Assembly (NCBI GenBank): GCA_038363925.1
Contig: JAQQWL010000011.1
Coordinates: 930,001-994,000 of the forward strand
Length of the DNA: 64,000 nt
Source: Apiospora phragmitis
Lineage: Eukaryota > Ascomycota > Sordariomycetes > Amphisphaeriales > Apiosporaceae
Reading direction: 5' to 3'
The number at the start of each line of letters is the position of its first letter. Position 1 is the stretch's first letter. The notes beneath the pieces were generated by a model. The model saw only the letters and a program-made list of their open reading frames with translations. It was not told where the DNA came from and ran no database searches. The translations under genes and the position numbers were made by a program. Below, piece by piece: positions 49,301 through 61,953 of this stretch.

Positions 49301-51606
49301 GGCTCTGCCCGGCAAGAACTGCTGCTGTCAGGTCATGCAACACGCAGTAGGTCATTCACCCCCAGATATTTCTTGCAGATATCTCGGAGCTTGAACCTAA
49401 TTTCACCATCAAGAAGCAGCGATATTTTCGTATCCAGGTAAACACATCTTGCCCTTCCGTGCGTTCCACTTCCAATCCTACCACGCGTACTCGGGGGCCA
49501 TACTTCACTGCTCAGACAACCTCGATTAGGTTAAACTTCTTGCACGCACACGATGCTTTGCATGATGACAGGTCGTTGGCAGGTAGATCTTGGTTTCATC
49601 GATACCAATCCAACCTTACCCAGACTGTCGATCTCCGGATCCAGCTCGGCGAACTTCCTAGAGCATCTGCAATGGCTCCCGGTCCCAATCCACTTCCGCT
49701 TGAGGGAGATGCTTATGCAATATTATAAGGGTTGGCGATGATTATGCGAGTCTCCACCATTGCGTTGACAATTCCCCATCGTTGTGCTTCAGGCGAGGCA
49801 TTGAACAGGCAATAGCTTCCTTGCAGCCTATTACGCCACGGGACGATGTACGGAATGAAGATACGTCAACAGTCAGGGTGCAGTAGAAGGAGTTTCGAGT
49901 GGACGAATGAGTCTCAACGGCGTGGTCTCCACACCGACCGGCTCCCCCATCGAAGGAGCCGGGTTCGTAACCCCTCTATCATGAGCCCTAGGGACAATAT
50001 TTAGATCTTGGGTGACTTTCACTGACTTAGGTTCACCGAACACACCACCGCATCCATGAAGGAGTAGTCGGATGGCCACGAGGCGCATATCTTTCTTTCT
50101 TTTCAGCGCGTATAGTAGGTCATCCGTGCCGGCTGGTGGAGATCTCGCTTCACCTTGGCGGAAAGCACCCTAGCTGGTATAATGTATAGGCAAAAGAAAA
50201 GTGCTGGGCACCCCTTCCCACGTTTATAGATGTCTAGCGGTTTCGTCATTGTGTCGTCGTCATGCTCCCCTTTTGCTTTGAGCTACTGCGCTTCCAGCGT
50301 TTACGCTGGCCGCGTTCGCCGTGCCCAGTAAGGAGTCACTTGCGGAGCCAGTGACTGATTATCGTCACTGTCCTGACACTGTTGGAGATATGGAATCCCG
50401 ACAGATAAAGGCTCAGGAGCTGCTGCAGATAGGCAGCGGACCTTGGCCCGATTTTCGGTTCACTGACCAGTGAGAGCAGTATTTGGTTACAACAAGTATA
50501 CACTGGATCCGGAGCCGAACGTCGGATGCCCATGTACGCTATTATAATCGAGGTCAATATACCTCTCGCTTGCCCGGAGGGTACCCTGGGCGCCTGGCCA
50601 TGATCTCCCGCGGGACACCGGCTGCGTGCCCCAGTCTACAGTACGTGTCTCCGAAGGAACCCCCGTGTCTTTCCGCGGGGCTGGCTTCCAAAGACATATG
50701 GTTACAGTACTTGAACGTTACACAGAGCAGACTCGGCAGTGTCAGGAGGAGCACCCGGTAGCCTATCATGCACCAGGCGCCCACCCCACCCTCCTCTTCT
50801 CTTTTGATAAGCAGCCTAGGAGGGTCTCGCGGCCAATGCCCAGCCAGAGGGGTGAGTAGCGAAGAATGCTAGCAGGGACGGAGAATGAGAATGGGGGAAA
50901 GCTTAGCTCTCCTTTCCCATCCTCGACGACCGGAGCCGACCTCGTTTCAGCTTAGCAATACTGAGTCATCCATCTGGTTCCAAGTATGCTCGCCGTGTTG
51001 CATGTGGGCTTACAGCGATCGAGATTTTAGGTCGCTGGTAGAGGTGCCGCCTAACCCTTTTTCGCCCACTCAGCTTCTCACGAAGCTCTTGTTTGAATAC
51101 TAGAGCTGCTTGACTTGTGGACCGACTTCTTTGACCCCTCCAACCCATGACGTCTCTTTCTTCAGTGCCACTTTCCTTGTTGTCTCTCAAACAGGGTCTC
51201 TGCCATTCACCTCCGGATCTGCAGAGCGCGTCGAGTCAGAAGCACGTTATATGCGCACGCGCATGGTCGTCTAACAATGTGTGAAACATCAACCTCAAGA
51301 GTCTTCAAGAAAACCTAGGGTAGCCTTCTGCGGGGATGGCCTCTTTCGGCTTATCTGATGCCCAGGATTCTTCTGCCGTCCTGGGTTTGACTGGTATATC
51401 AAATGGGAGGCTGTATAGACAACGAACCAGCCATTGCCTATTCCTTTTCTCAACCTTAGAGAACGAGGTGTGACGGGTATGCAAGCCAGACGGTTCCGGG
51501 CCGCGGCACGAAGAAGGCGACATGAGCATGTACGCCATTTGGCGGTGATGAAAGGGAATTGAAGAGTTAGCTTTTGTCTTTTGGTCGATGAGATGATCGA
51601 CAACGC

Positions 51607-51630
51607 ACATACATACATACATACATACAT
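51607..51630. repeat. (ACAT)6 microsatellite
   Basis: Six exact tetranucleotide units in noncoding DNA. Confidence 0.85.
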
Positions 51631-53235
51631 GCCCTCGGGCTACCGAGTCAAGAAGTGCCCAATTCCCACTCGGTAATGCCAATTATGTGCGCCGGAAGCA
51701 AACCGACAGCAGCAAAGGCGCTCTATTGCAGCATGCCCAAGATGCCCTGATGATCACCAAAAAGAAAAACAGGTCAGAAGGCCCACACAGGGCTACGAAA
51801 GCACAGCAAGCAGCAAGGTATGAGGAAAAATGCAAGACAAAATGGATATGTCGCTGCATCTCCATCTCTATCTGGACGGTTTCCTCCAAGCTTCTCCACA
51901 TTATGCAGACATGGCATCCAAGATGCATATCATCGATGTACGCGTGGTTTGCCCAGCAGCCAGCTAATACTTCGGTCGCCATTTCCACTCACCCAATTCG
52001 CTACCCGCCGACTCCATCCTTAACCTAACCACTTCTGGGGGGACCGTTATTTCTCTCTCAACTATTACCAACACATACACACAAACTCTCTGTTGCCTCT
52101 TGCTACCCTTCTCTTTCCCACCCTCTACGCGAGCGCCGACGGGGCCACGGCACGCACGAGAGAGGAATAGCGAGCGGAAAGCAGGGAGGGGTGTTGTTTG
52201 TCGAGTCGTTGATTGGGAAAGGGAGATGGTAAAGGAAGAGGAGTGGCTTTTGGGAAATTTTCTTATTCCATCATCTTCGTGCTAAGCGAGAGACTCTAGA
52301 ATCTCTCCGGAACCGCCTCCTCGCGTGCGTGCATATGCAGATAATCAAGAGGGATCAGCTTTCGGTCAGATCTTTCTATCAGCCTCTTCTCTCTCTGCAT
52401 GGCTTGGGAGGGCTTGGGTTTGCCCTAACCCCCTACCTAGGGAAGATGCGGAAGTGCGAAAGCCATTCCACCATCATGTCGATAAAAATCCCAAGAAAAG
52501 AAAAGAAAGCACTGTGTATCTGATAAAGAAAACGCCATAAGCACGTAGTTACATACTTTAGGTAGACGTATGCATACCAATCAATGGTGGTGTTACACAC
52601 GTAACGTCACTCTCCCGTAGAAGGTGTTCATGAACCAACCCTTCACACTCCTGTGGTCACAGGGGAGGAGAGGTCAGGGAAAGAGCGGCAAACAGAGTAT
52701 TCGAATATGCTCTGTAATGAATCATCAAACATGTGTTTCTGTCTCCTCATGTTCTTCTTTTCCTCTATAGTTTATAGTTGCATGCCTTCCATCTATGTAC
52801 AAATGCACTACGCGTCTGCATGCTTAAAAACATTACCCAACCAACACACTGTTCGTCCATCTCGCATTTCGCTGTCGTTGGAGCGCTTGCATGTAGCTAA
52901 TCATCATCAAATACACCACACCATCCTTCACCGGCAAACTGGTCAAGTGTAGATCTTGTCGATCCATACCTAAAGGTGAAAGAAAGACGTTGGCATTACC
53001 ATCCCCTTCCGCATCCTAAGACCGATCTGGCGATAGAGTTTGTGTGGCGCCTGTTCGGATCAACAGGGACCATGACACGCTACCTGAAAGGAAGAGATCC
53101 TGCAGCGCGGCCGTTTTTTGGCAACCATATATTGCTTTTCCTTTTCCGTTTTTGTTTTTGGGCAGCGGCAGCGGGATGGCCCGGCTGCCCGTTATGCATG
53201 TCTCGGATGCATGTGCGTGAGACCGACTCGGTTAC

Positions 53236-56200
53236 TTATTCTGTATCCAGACCAGCCTGCTTCACCAATCCGTAGAAGGCTCCCTTGCGCTTGATGAGCT
53301 CCTGCGGCGTGTCAAACTCGACCACCTCGCCCTTGTCCAGAACCACGACTCGGTCGCTGTCAAGGATAGTGTTAATGCGATGCGCGACCGTGATGATGGT
53401 TCGGTGAGCGAAAAGCGGCGACCGCAGCGTCGTCTGCAGCATGGCATCCGTCTCCACGTCTACGGCGGCCGTTGCCTCATCCAGCACGAGAATGTTGGAC
53501 GGCGTCAGCATCGCACGCGCTAGCGACACCAATTGGCGCTGGCCCTGCGAGAGATTGGATCCTGTAGACAAGAAACGGTGGTTAGCAATGGTGCAATCAA
53601 GGCTGGGTTTGACAGCAGCAGCACTATTGGCCATCATTGAAAAGACACTACTACATGAAAGGCTTGGTATGGTGCGGAAAGCTGGTGTCGTCATTGCTCA
53701 TACGAGGTCCGACGTTGCCAGATTCGATGCTCACTGCAGAAACCCGCTCGCAATTGATGATGCAGATAGCCGAGATGGGTCTGAGAAGGGTGTAACACAA
53801 AGTGGGCATTGATGGAAAAGTTGCTGAAGACGAATGGATTGTAAGACTTACCACCTTCATTGATTTTAGCCTCAAGACCTCCTTCCATCGATGCCACATG
53901 GTCCTTGAGTCGTGCATGATCTGCCAGCGATATTTGCATTAGCCAGAGTTACTAGAGGGTGGTTGTGAAATCTGAATGGCTGGAAGGAACATTACGCGAG
54001 AACATGTGCTGTTCCTGTCATGCGGTGCAATCAATGGTGATGGATGGGTAAGCAGCGCGTAACACTCACCTAGTACGCTCCAGAGTTCCGTGTCATCATG
54101 AACATGACCAGGATCCAGGTTGTCGCGGACGGTACCCTCGAACAGAGCGGCGTCCTGGGGTATAATAGCCAGTCGTCGTCGGAGGTCGAGCAGCCCGATC
54201 TTGGACGTATCGAGCTCGTCAATACTGATATGTCCCGAGTCTGCCTATGAGTCGGAAGAGTGCCAGTGTCAGTGACGACTTGCCAGCACCGGTACGCCCA
54301 ACCACACCAATCTTCTCATGCGACTTGATGTCGAGTTTGATGTTCTTGAGTACCAAGTCCAGGCCTTCGCGATAGCGGGTGCTGTAGTTGTGGAACTGGA
54401 CCGCGCCGTCGGTTGGCCATGCCACCGGAGCGCGATGGCGGGGGATGATCTCAGGAGCCTCGCTCGGAAGGCGGGCGTATTCGAGCACACGTTCCACAGA
54501 CACGATGTTGGTCTCCACTTCGACTGTCTGGCGCACAATCCAGTTGAGCGAGGTGGTGATCTGAAGGGCATACGACATAGCCAAACCCACCATGCCCGCC
54601 GACAGACCGCTATGGTTGGTGACGGAGATGATGGCGAATCCCGCTGCTGCAAGAATGATGACAGCGCCAATGAACTCCAGACGTACAGCCAACCACCTGT
54701 TCGCACTTATTGAAGGGTAGTAAGCCTTAAGATTGGTGTCGACACGCCATTCGTTCTCGAGCTCGAATCTGTCCTTTTGCCGGTACGCCCGAATGGTGCT
54801 GATTCCTCCGAGCGACTCCTGAAAGTGGGCGTAGATGGGGCTTCTGCTAACACTGTCCAATCGCTTGAGCTCTCGCGATGTTCTCAGATAGTACCGCTGG
54901 ATCCAATAATACATAAAACTCAAGGGGATGATAAGAGCGACAAAAGCCGGAGTGCCCACAGAAATCACCACCAAGGTGAAGGCGGACCGAGCACCGTTAA
55001 CAAACAACATGTTGAAGGTACGAGCCAGCACCTCGTCAAGTCGGTAGACATCGCTTGAGAAACGGTTCATGATTCTGCCAGCCGGGGTCGTGTCGAAGAA
55101 AGACATGGGAGATCGGAAGATGGCAGTGGCCATTCTCTCGTGAAGTTTCCTTGACGCCTCAATAGAGCAGAAGATCCAGAGGATCAAGGTCTGGATAACA
55201 GTCAAAGCTGCAGAGCCGATACCGAATGCGAAGTAGATGCCAAGATATTTGCCGACGTCGGGGTTGCCTCCAACCTCAGTGTTATGCTCTGTCCAGTTCT
55301 TAAGCCATACGCTCCCACCTATCTCCCGTGTTAGTCTTCAGGCCCTTGAAATCTCTTCAAGAGGAAGGTAGATGCTTACCAATTTGCGCAGACTGGGCGG
55401 CAACCAGGGTAAATAAGTAAATGGCTACGGCGACCAAGTTGCTAGTTTTCGCATATTCGAGATACACTGGAGTTGTTAGCTGGAAAGTCTCACTTTTGGA
55501 ATTTCTCATGTTGCTTACCATCCCATTTGACCTTGCCTTGCTCCAAGTGCTCTTTGCTCTGTCTTGTCTTGCTGCTGGGGTCCTCCTCGTCGCTGAGCTT
55601 CCCACGAGGTCCCTTGAAGCTAGCGGCGCTGGCCCGTCGCAAGGTTGACATGCTTCCAGTGCGCCTTTGCGCACCTGAAGTACCGCCACCTGGCTTAATA
55701 GGGGCAAGCTCGGGTACATTCTCCTGCGCTTCCTCGGCTTCTTCCTTGTCAATAGCGGACTCACCAACATATGTAGAGCTACCGCTTCCTGTCGAGCGTT
55801 CCGGGCTATGAGTCTGAGATGAAGGACCCGAGTCTTGGCCCAGGGTTTTGATCAAGTCGGCAATACCACCCTTCATGGCCATGAGCTGACGGAAGGTGCC
55901 CTTCTCTGCAATCTCTCCATCCCTAAGCTGCACGATGTAGTCCGCGTCCGTGAGAACAGCGATGGCATTAGTTGCTAAAACCCTACACTTCGAGGCGAGA
56001 AGACCATTTGGACCCAAAACGTTTTCAATGATGTGTCTGCCCACATGCGAATCAACTGCAGACAGACAGTCGTCAAGCAGATATATGTCAGCTCTGGCGT
56101 AGACTGCACGAGCAAGTGCTACGCGTGCCTTTTGGCCACCGCTCAGGGAAATACCACGTTCTCCGACGACTGTTTCATCACCGTCAGGAAGTTGGGTGAA

Positions 56201-58568
56201 ATCATCGAGAAGCGCACACGCCCTGACCGTCTTGTCGTAGAAGTGCGAGTCATAACGATGACCGAAAATAATGTTCTCCTTGACAGTGGCGTTCATGATC
56301 CAGGGCTGTTGGGCAACGTATGCAATATTACCATGTACTTCTACACGACCTTTTTCCTTCCAGAGATCACCCAAGATACTCTGAAGGAACGACGACTTGC
56401 CCATACCCACTCTACCAACAACACAAGTGAGTTCACCTTTGTGTGCAGTGAAGAAGATATCCCTCAGGACACTCTTACTCTCATGTCGGTTCCAAGAGAA
56501 GGTACCATCCCGGATTACCACGGACTCATCACCACGCTCTTCAGCCGCAGGGGACAAAACGATGGCGTCTGGCTGCACTTCTTCAGCTGCAAGAAACTCT
56601 GTCAAACGTCCAACAGCTACTGACGCTTCGATAATGGACGTTATCACCATGGGCAAGACAGCTAGCGGGAAAGTCAGAAGGTTGAAGAGGGACAAGGCCG
56701 GAAAGACGATATCCGTGGTCAGAGGCGTGGTCTTCGTCAGAACGAAGACGGCAAAGGTGGAGCAGGACACCAAAAACGGGGTGCTGGACCAAGTGAAATT
56801 GGCGAAAGCTTGGCCGGCACCGATCTTGCGGAGGTTCTTAAGTTCCAAGTCGTTTCGGACATAGTTGAGCTTGTTCATGAAGGCAGTGCTCCAGGCGTAC
56901 AGCTTGATGCTCTTCATGTTGTTGATGATCTCGGCAATCAGGCGGCTTCGGGAGTCCTTGTTTTTCATCTGCTGTTTTTGCAGCGTCTTCATGTATTTCG
57001 CAATAAAGCCATTGATCGGAATCATGATAATCATCACTCCAATTCCAGCAAGCATGGACCAGCCCACAAGCTGGTATAGCGAGACCATGCAAAGAATGAT
57101 TTGGAATGGCGCTGACCATACTTGCTGCGCGAACTGAGTGAGATCCTGCAAGCGCTGTGCATCAACAGCCATATAGTTGACGATATCGCCTGTCGACTTG
57201 GTAGCCCGACCTTCATTGGATAATTTCAAAGATTTCTTGTAGATTGCAGCAGCTAGGCCAGACTTGATACGCATGCCCGTAACAAATGCAAGTTGGAAGT
57301 ATTGATGCTTATTGGAAGTCAGTAAAGGCTACTAAGGTCAAGGCCATCTCAACGGGTAAGCAACTTACAATCATGCTGGTCTGCAACACGGCGACGAAGA
57401 ACATAGCAAGCGCGATAGCTGCACCTTTCACGACAGGCTGAGGTTCCTTTCCAGGCTTGTATGATTCGACGAACGAAATCAGAAAGCGCAAAAGCTGCGG
57501 CTGGGCGAAGGCCGCCAAGTCGTTGAAAACCTTGAAGACCGCCGCCAGAGCGTAAGGGCCACCATATGCCTTGAACAAGGCTAGCCACAGCGATGGCTTC
57601 TTCCGGTGCTGCAGCTCGTACTGCCATGCCTTATCGAAGTTGTCGCCAGTCGTTGAAGACTTGTCGCTGGGTTGAAGACCCCAGAGATCCTCCTCTGTAA
57701 CAAACTGTTTGTAGCCATGCTTCATCATAGGTGTCATCCAAGAGAAGGTGAGCCGGGAGAAGATGGTAGCGTATTCGGCAGGACACTCTTCGCCGTCGTC
57801 ATCGATCAATGCTTCGTATGCGCTCGCCCTCTTGGGCCACAGCCACTCTAATAAGAAGTCCACCAAAGAGAGCCCAACGCCGACAGTGAAAGTCACGAAG
57901 TAGGCAATATTCGAATCGTACACCTGCTGCGAGACGAGGGAACGGAGCTTCACAGCATATGAAAGCAGCAGAAACAGCCAGAAGAACAGAACCACGCCAT
58001 TAGCGTTCCGTGCTCGAGCATGTTCAACCCATTGTATTACGAAGACGACACAAAGAGACGCAAGTGTCAGAAACGTTGTCAACACTCGAATGTCCCCGAA
58101 CCATATGCCAGGAAAGTTGATAATCTGAATCGCGAGCTGGGCGACGACATCGGCGATTACGAGGACTAGTATGCTCTGGAGGAACAGCCAGGTTAGTACC
58201 ATATCATATTGGACTAATTGCCTGCGCCTGGTAGATGGGGATCGAGAGCTTACCTGTTTCGTCCAGAAGTGCCAGTCCTTGGCCAAACTGACCACCTTGG
58301 ACTGCCTGAGTAGATACCAAAGGGCGAGGGGTCCGCAGACGAGGCCAAAGATGGCGACAGATAAGACCCAGACATCAATGAAGCATGGGGTGAAATCAAA
58401 TCGAAAGGGGCTCATAGGACCCCAACCCTCCTCGTTGCCGCATAGCGGCTGCTTGAACTCTTGTGTCGCGCTGAGGTAGCCGGACCCGAGCTGTTGCAGC
58501 GGCCGGTATCCGGTGAAGGAGCCGGTCGAGTGAAGGACCTGTTGCGACTGGTCGCCGTCGAATCGCAT
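53236..58568 (-). CDS. Vacuolar ABCC transporter (YCF1/BPT1, MRP type)
   Basis: Predicted vacuolar glutathione-conjugate and metal-detoxifying pump. Seven exons on the minus strand: 58568-58254, 58175-57369, 57307-55519, 55466-55380, 55318-54070, 53920-53852 and 53561-53236. The order is TMD0 (from [20 protein letters not shown]), TMD1 (starting near [17 protein letters not shown]), NBD1 (Walker [10 protein letters not shown], signature LSGGQ, Walker B IYLLDD), a charged Ser-rich linker, TMD2, and NBD2 (Walker [10 protein letters not shown], signature LSQGQ, Walker [13 protein letters not shown]). The Asp instead of Glu after Walker B of NBD1 is normal for this family. One frame break lies near 54246 (two bases missing or one extra, just after FRLI). 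Total is about 1546-1547 residues, normal for YCF1. Introns 5 (149 nt) and 6 (290 nt) are long for this genome. Confidence 0.95.
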
Positions 58569-60115
58569 GACCGAGGTTAGGAAGTACAGGAGGCGGCGTC
58601 GACAAAGCTCATAATAAACGACAGGGAAGTCGGATGGCGCAATTGGTGAGTGACTAGACGCAACCGCAGGTTAAAAAGCAAACCTTCCTTATGCTATGTG
58701 AGGAAATAAGCTGGGTGGGAGAGGTGGTGTGGGTGGTGATAGGAAGTCCTTCCTGGAAGAATCGCGTGGGAAATTCGTCAGGTTACCTACTGCCTCTGTA
58801 AAGCCCGGGGGGACGGGATTGCTGATCAATCAAAAGAGAGGTCAGATAAGGTATGAGAGTATAAGGCGGTCTTTTTTTACCCGCCTCACCGATGGAACCT
58901 CCCTGACTCTAACGCCGGCTAGCTGCTTCTTCCGGATTCTCGGAATTAGTAATGCACTTCACGCTGCTATCCAGGCGTCAACTTTTCTCACGCGTCCGGT
59001 TTTTAGTTCGATCGAGGCCAGCCCACTTACCGTGGTCGTATTCCTGTACAATTGCTAGGATCAGCACCGCGCTTTGGGAGCTGGAGGAAGCTGTCAATGA
59101 CAGCACCAATTCGACCTAGCGAAAACATCCCTCACACGACCGTCGAAGTGGACACAGCCCGCTATCGGGCTCATACTAACACAGGAGACCCCTGCCTTCC
59201 GAAGCTGAGAGTGTCCCATCGCTAATGCAAGCACGTTCTATGTAGCGGTACTGGTATGCAACCACTGTAGGGATGTTATCCAATGCTCATGAATGATGCC
59301 GTCCAATTTATAATGTAGTTTTTCATATTCCAATTCTACAATACAGGATCCCGACGGTCAGGTTAAGCTCACGTCTGCTTTGACCCGGCGACGATCACCC
59401 AAGTCCAGTGAGTCCGGTCTCATCATGATGGTTTGAATGGCAGGAAGCTAGGGTTAGAGTTCCGTCATACGTAATTGGCGCGGCCGTCCAGGCCGTCTTT
59501 GCGAGCACTCGCGTTCATGGAGTTGGTGGGGCATCCAGTACAGCATCGGGTCTCCGCTAGGTAGAGCTGCAACTTTATTCTAGCTCGGCCAGTCACCACA
59601 TGCAGTGTCCTCGGCGCGGGGCTTTTTTTTTGTGTAACCAACTTCAAGTGTGAAAGTCGAATTGAAACCAGCGAGCTGCAATGCGAAGATCAAGACAAGA
59701 CATAGAAGTGCACAAGTTCAGTATGAAAGAGACACGCGTAAGTATCAGATATGACAACATGTTGAGGCATTTATTCTAATCTGCGCACGAATCCGGGCCG
59801 CTTACTACCGGTCGAGAACATGCAAGTCAATGACAGGACACATCGTCTGTCTCAGCATCCAGCTATCATCCCAGGGACTGACTTAGACTGACTAAAGCAA
59901 TGTTGCCCAGAGCAATTTACGTGCACTCAATTATAATAAGGCAAACCAAGGCTTGGTAGAGACTATGTAATTCATGGATTTGTAATTATCTTAGACAAGC
60001 TCAATCTGTACGGTACAATCTCCCAACCGGTGTATCAAACGTTTCGGGACTATATACTATTCATGGTACTCGTTTCCCATGAGCAATTCTATGCTGCAAA
60101 GGGTCCTTTCCGTAC
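58569..60115. other. Intergenic region between ABC transporter and DUF6594 gene
   Basis: Presumed promoter and leader of the ABC transporter and the 3' flank of the next gene. No coding signature found. Confidence 0.5.
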
Positions 60116-60838
60116 CTAATCGTCCCCAACGGCCACAAATACAGCTAGAAACGCAGCATATCCCGCAGTGGCGATGAAGACGGCTGCTTCGTCCGACGTG
60201 CTGCACCAAGCGAGCGTGAACCCAAACAGCAAGATGGCCACCGTAGAGGTGATGAGACACTTGGTCAAGGTCCGACCGATGCTCATAACAACCTGGGAGG
60301 TGTAGTGTTGTTAGATTGCATAGCAGGACTGGTCTTTCTCGCGGAGTAGTCCAGTCATTGCTTACCATGGGCACAATGACGAAGATGCCCCCGACGACGG
60401 CCGTGAGCAAACGTCTTGGGAACTCTTGTCTTCGCCGCTTCTCCTCGATTCGGAGGTCATGATCCAGTTCTGCCCCAGTAGCATCGCTTCTGGTGGTCGA
60501 GCTGGTAGCCAGCTTGGTGATCTCGCTTGTTGTCAAGACAACTACGTCGCTCGAGGGCGTCTTCCTTTTGTTCAAGGCAGCCTTGGATGATTTTGGGCTT
60601 ATTTTGAGAGGAAACGGCGACACGAAGAATGCCCGTTGAGAAGGGCGAGTCCGGACACGGGGCAGTACTGGCCACGAGTGGCTGCTTGAACCCTTGGTCG
60701 GGCCGGGCACCGGCTCGGGAGCGCGCCCGCCGGCGGTATGTCATCGTGCTCATCTGTCGGGAGGTCTGGTAAATGGGGCATAGAGCTTCTTCGGTGCACC
60801 GAGCCACTCTCCTCCGTCTTGACTTGGTCGCTGTCCAT
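60116..60838 (-). CDS. Short DUF6594-like membrane protein
   Basis: Protein of unknown function whose last 90 residues match the membrane module of the fungal DUF6594 family: RRRQEFPRRLLTAVVGGIF, then VVMSIGRTLTKCLITSTVAI and a final AVFIATAGYAAFLAVFV segment, giving three membrane spans. Two exons, 60838-60366 and 60292-60116, join in phase 0 across a GTAAGC...CCCAG intron. The N-terminal 120 residues are Ser/Pro-rich and lack the usual helical N-terminal half of the family, so this is a short version. One base is missing in a C run (GGG at 60717-60719 on the + strand); bridging it gives 216 residues. Family assignment comes from motif recall and is moderately sure. Confidence 0.75.
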
Positions 60839-61953
60839 CCTGTGAACGAATATGACTTGGGTCGAATTTGGTTCGTCTTCTAGCAGAAACTTGATGTCGG
60901 CATCAACTATTTCTAAACAAAGTCAATCCCGATTTGGAGTTTCAGCCATTGGCACATATGTTGCTCAAATGGGCTTGAGTATGAGGATTATTCCAGTGCC
61001 AGCCATGAACAGTGTTGCCTACTAGTCGCAGGGAAGGTGTCACTCGAGCGGTATGTGTGGGATTCTCCTTCGCCTTCCCGCCGTCCTTACCGTGTGTTGA
61101 GTGCTGTAGAGAGCACAGTCAGAGGGGCCGCAGAGATGTTCCTTCTCGCGCTAGCTTAACATCGGTTCTTGTATATCATCGTTACCATACTTGTCAGTAA
61201 TCATAAATCTCCTGCCTTCTAAGAGACAAGGCACTGTATCATTTAGGCTGTGAAGTCCGACAAGAGGTGCATGCCCATGCCCCTGATTGAGTAGCATGAG
61301 GTGTCCCACGGGAATAACTAATAGTGATACCAATATGTCATATTCCGTATATGACACGAGAATCAATGTGATGGAGAACCAGTTATGCTCTTTACAGTGG
61401 GTGAGTCTGGGGACAGCACACAGGCTGAGGCATCTGTTCGACACGCCGCACTTACACGGATGTATTGGTGGAGCCCGATCATTGATGGATATGGCATTCG
61501 GGATACCTACCATCCAGGAAGACGCCGGCCATAATTTGAACCAACTGCATAATGTTTACATTCATGTATCACACTTAGTGAGACTCATATTTTTATTTTT
61601 TTTATTTTTAATATAGAGAAGTTGTGTAGTCATTAATCCGCTATATATAATTGAACTGTGCGAGTGACACGAACTGCTCTTTACGCGGTACCTTCGGACT
61701 TAAGATGACCTAATAGCGTAAACGCCCATCCCGCCATTTACCACCTAGTGATTAGATCATGGATCTCTATCAACCAACCTCAGCCCGTATAAACCTCCCA
61801 TCAACACGCCTAGGGAAGAGTGCAGCGCCTGACGACGCAGGACGATTATACGAGTCTTTTTAGAGTACCCATTTATCAAAGTTCTCCAATTTGTTCCTTT
61901 GTTCACCGACATTCATGTAACACGTAGTTGCATGATCTCTTTTTTGAGGGTCA
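60839..61953. other. Intergenic divergent promoter region (DUF6594 gene / CUL4)
   Basis: Separates two head-to-head genes. No gene seen. AT-rich sequence lies around 61586-61620 and 61635-61650. Confidence 0.5.

Larger units (their letters stand above)
41118..53235. other. Gene-poor region, about 12 kb
   Basis: No recognisable protein family, rRNA, or intact transposon. The first few hundred bases likely hold the promoter of the DUF2841 gene. The region carries several simple repeats (CTG, GCAA, poly-G, ACAT). Frames are short, on both strands, and without signatures. A few, such as 49553-49738, read like protein but match nothing I know. Decayed repeats are possible; I could not demonstrate any. 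Confidence 0.4.

Noticed and set aside
49553..49738. 62-codon frame (GRWQVDLGFIDTNPTLPRL...) that reads like protein
   Set aside because: Isolated, short, and not recognised; kept only as a target for a frameshift-tolerant search.
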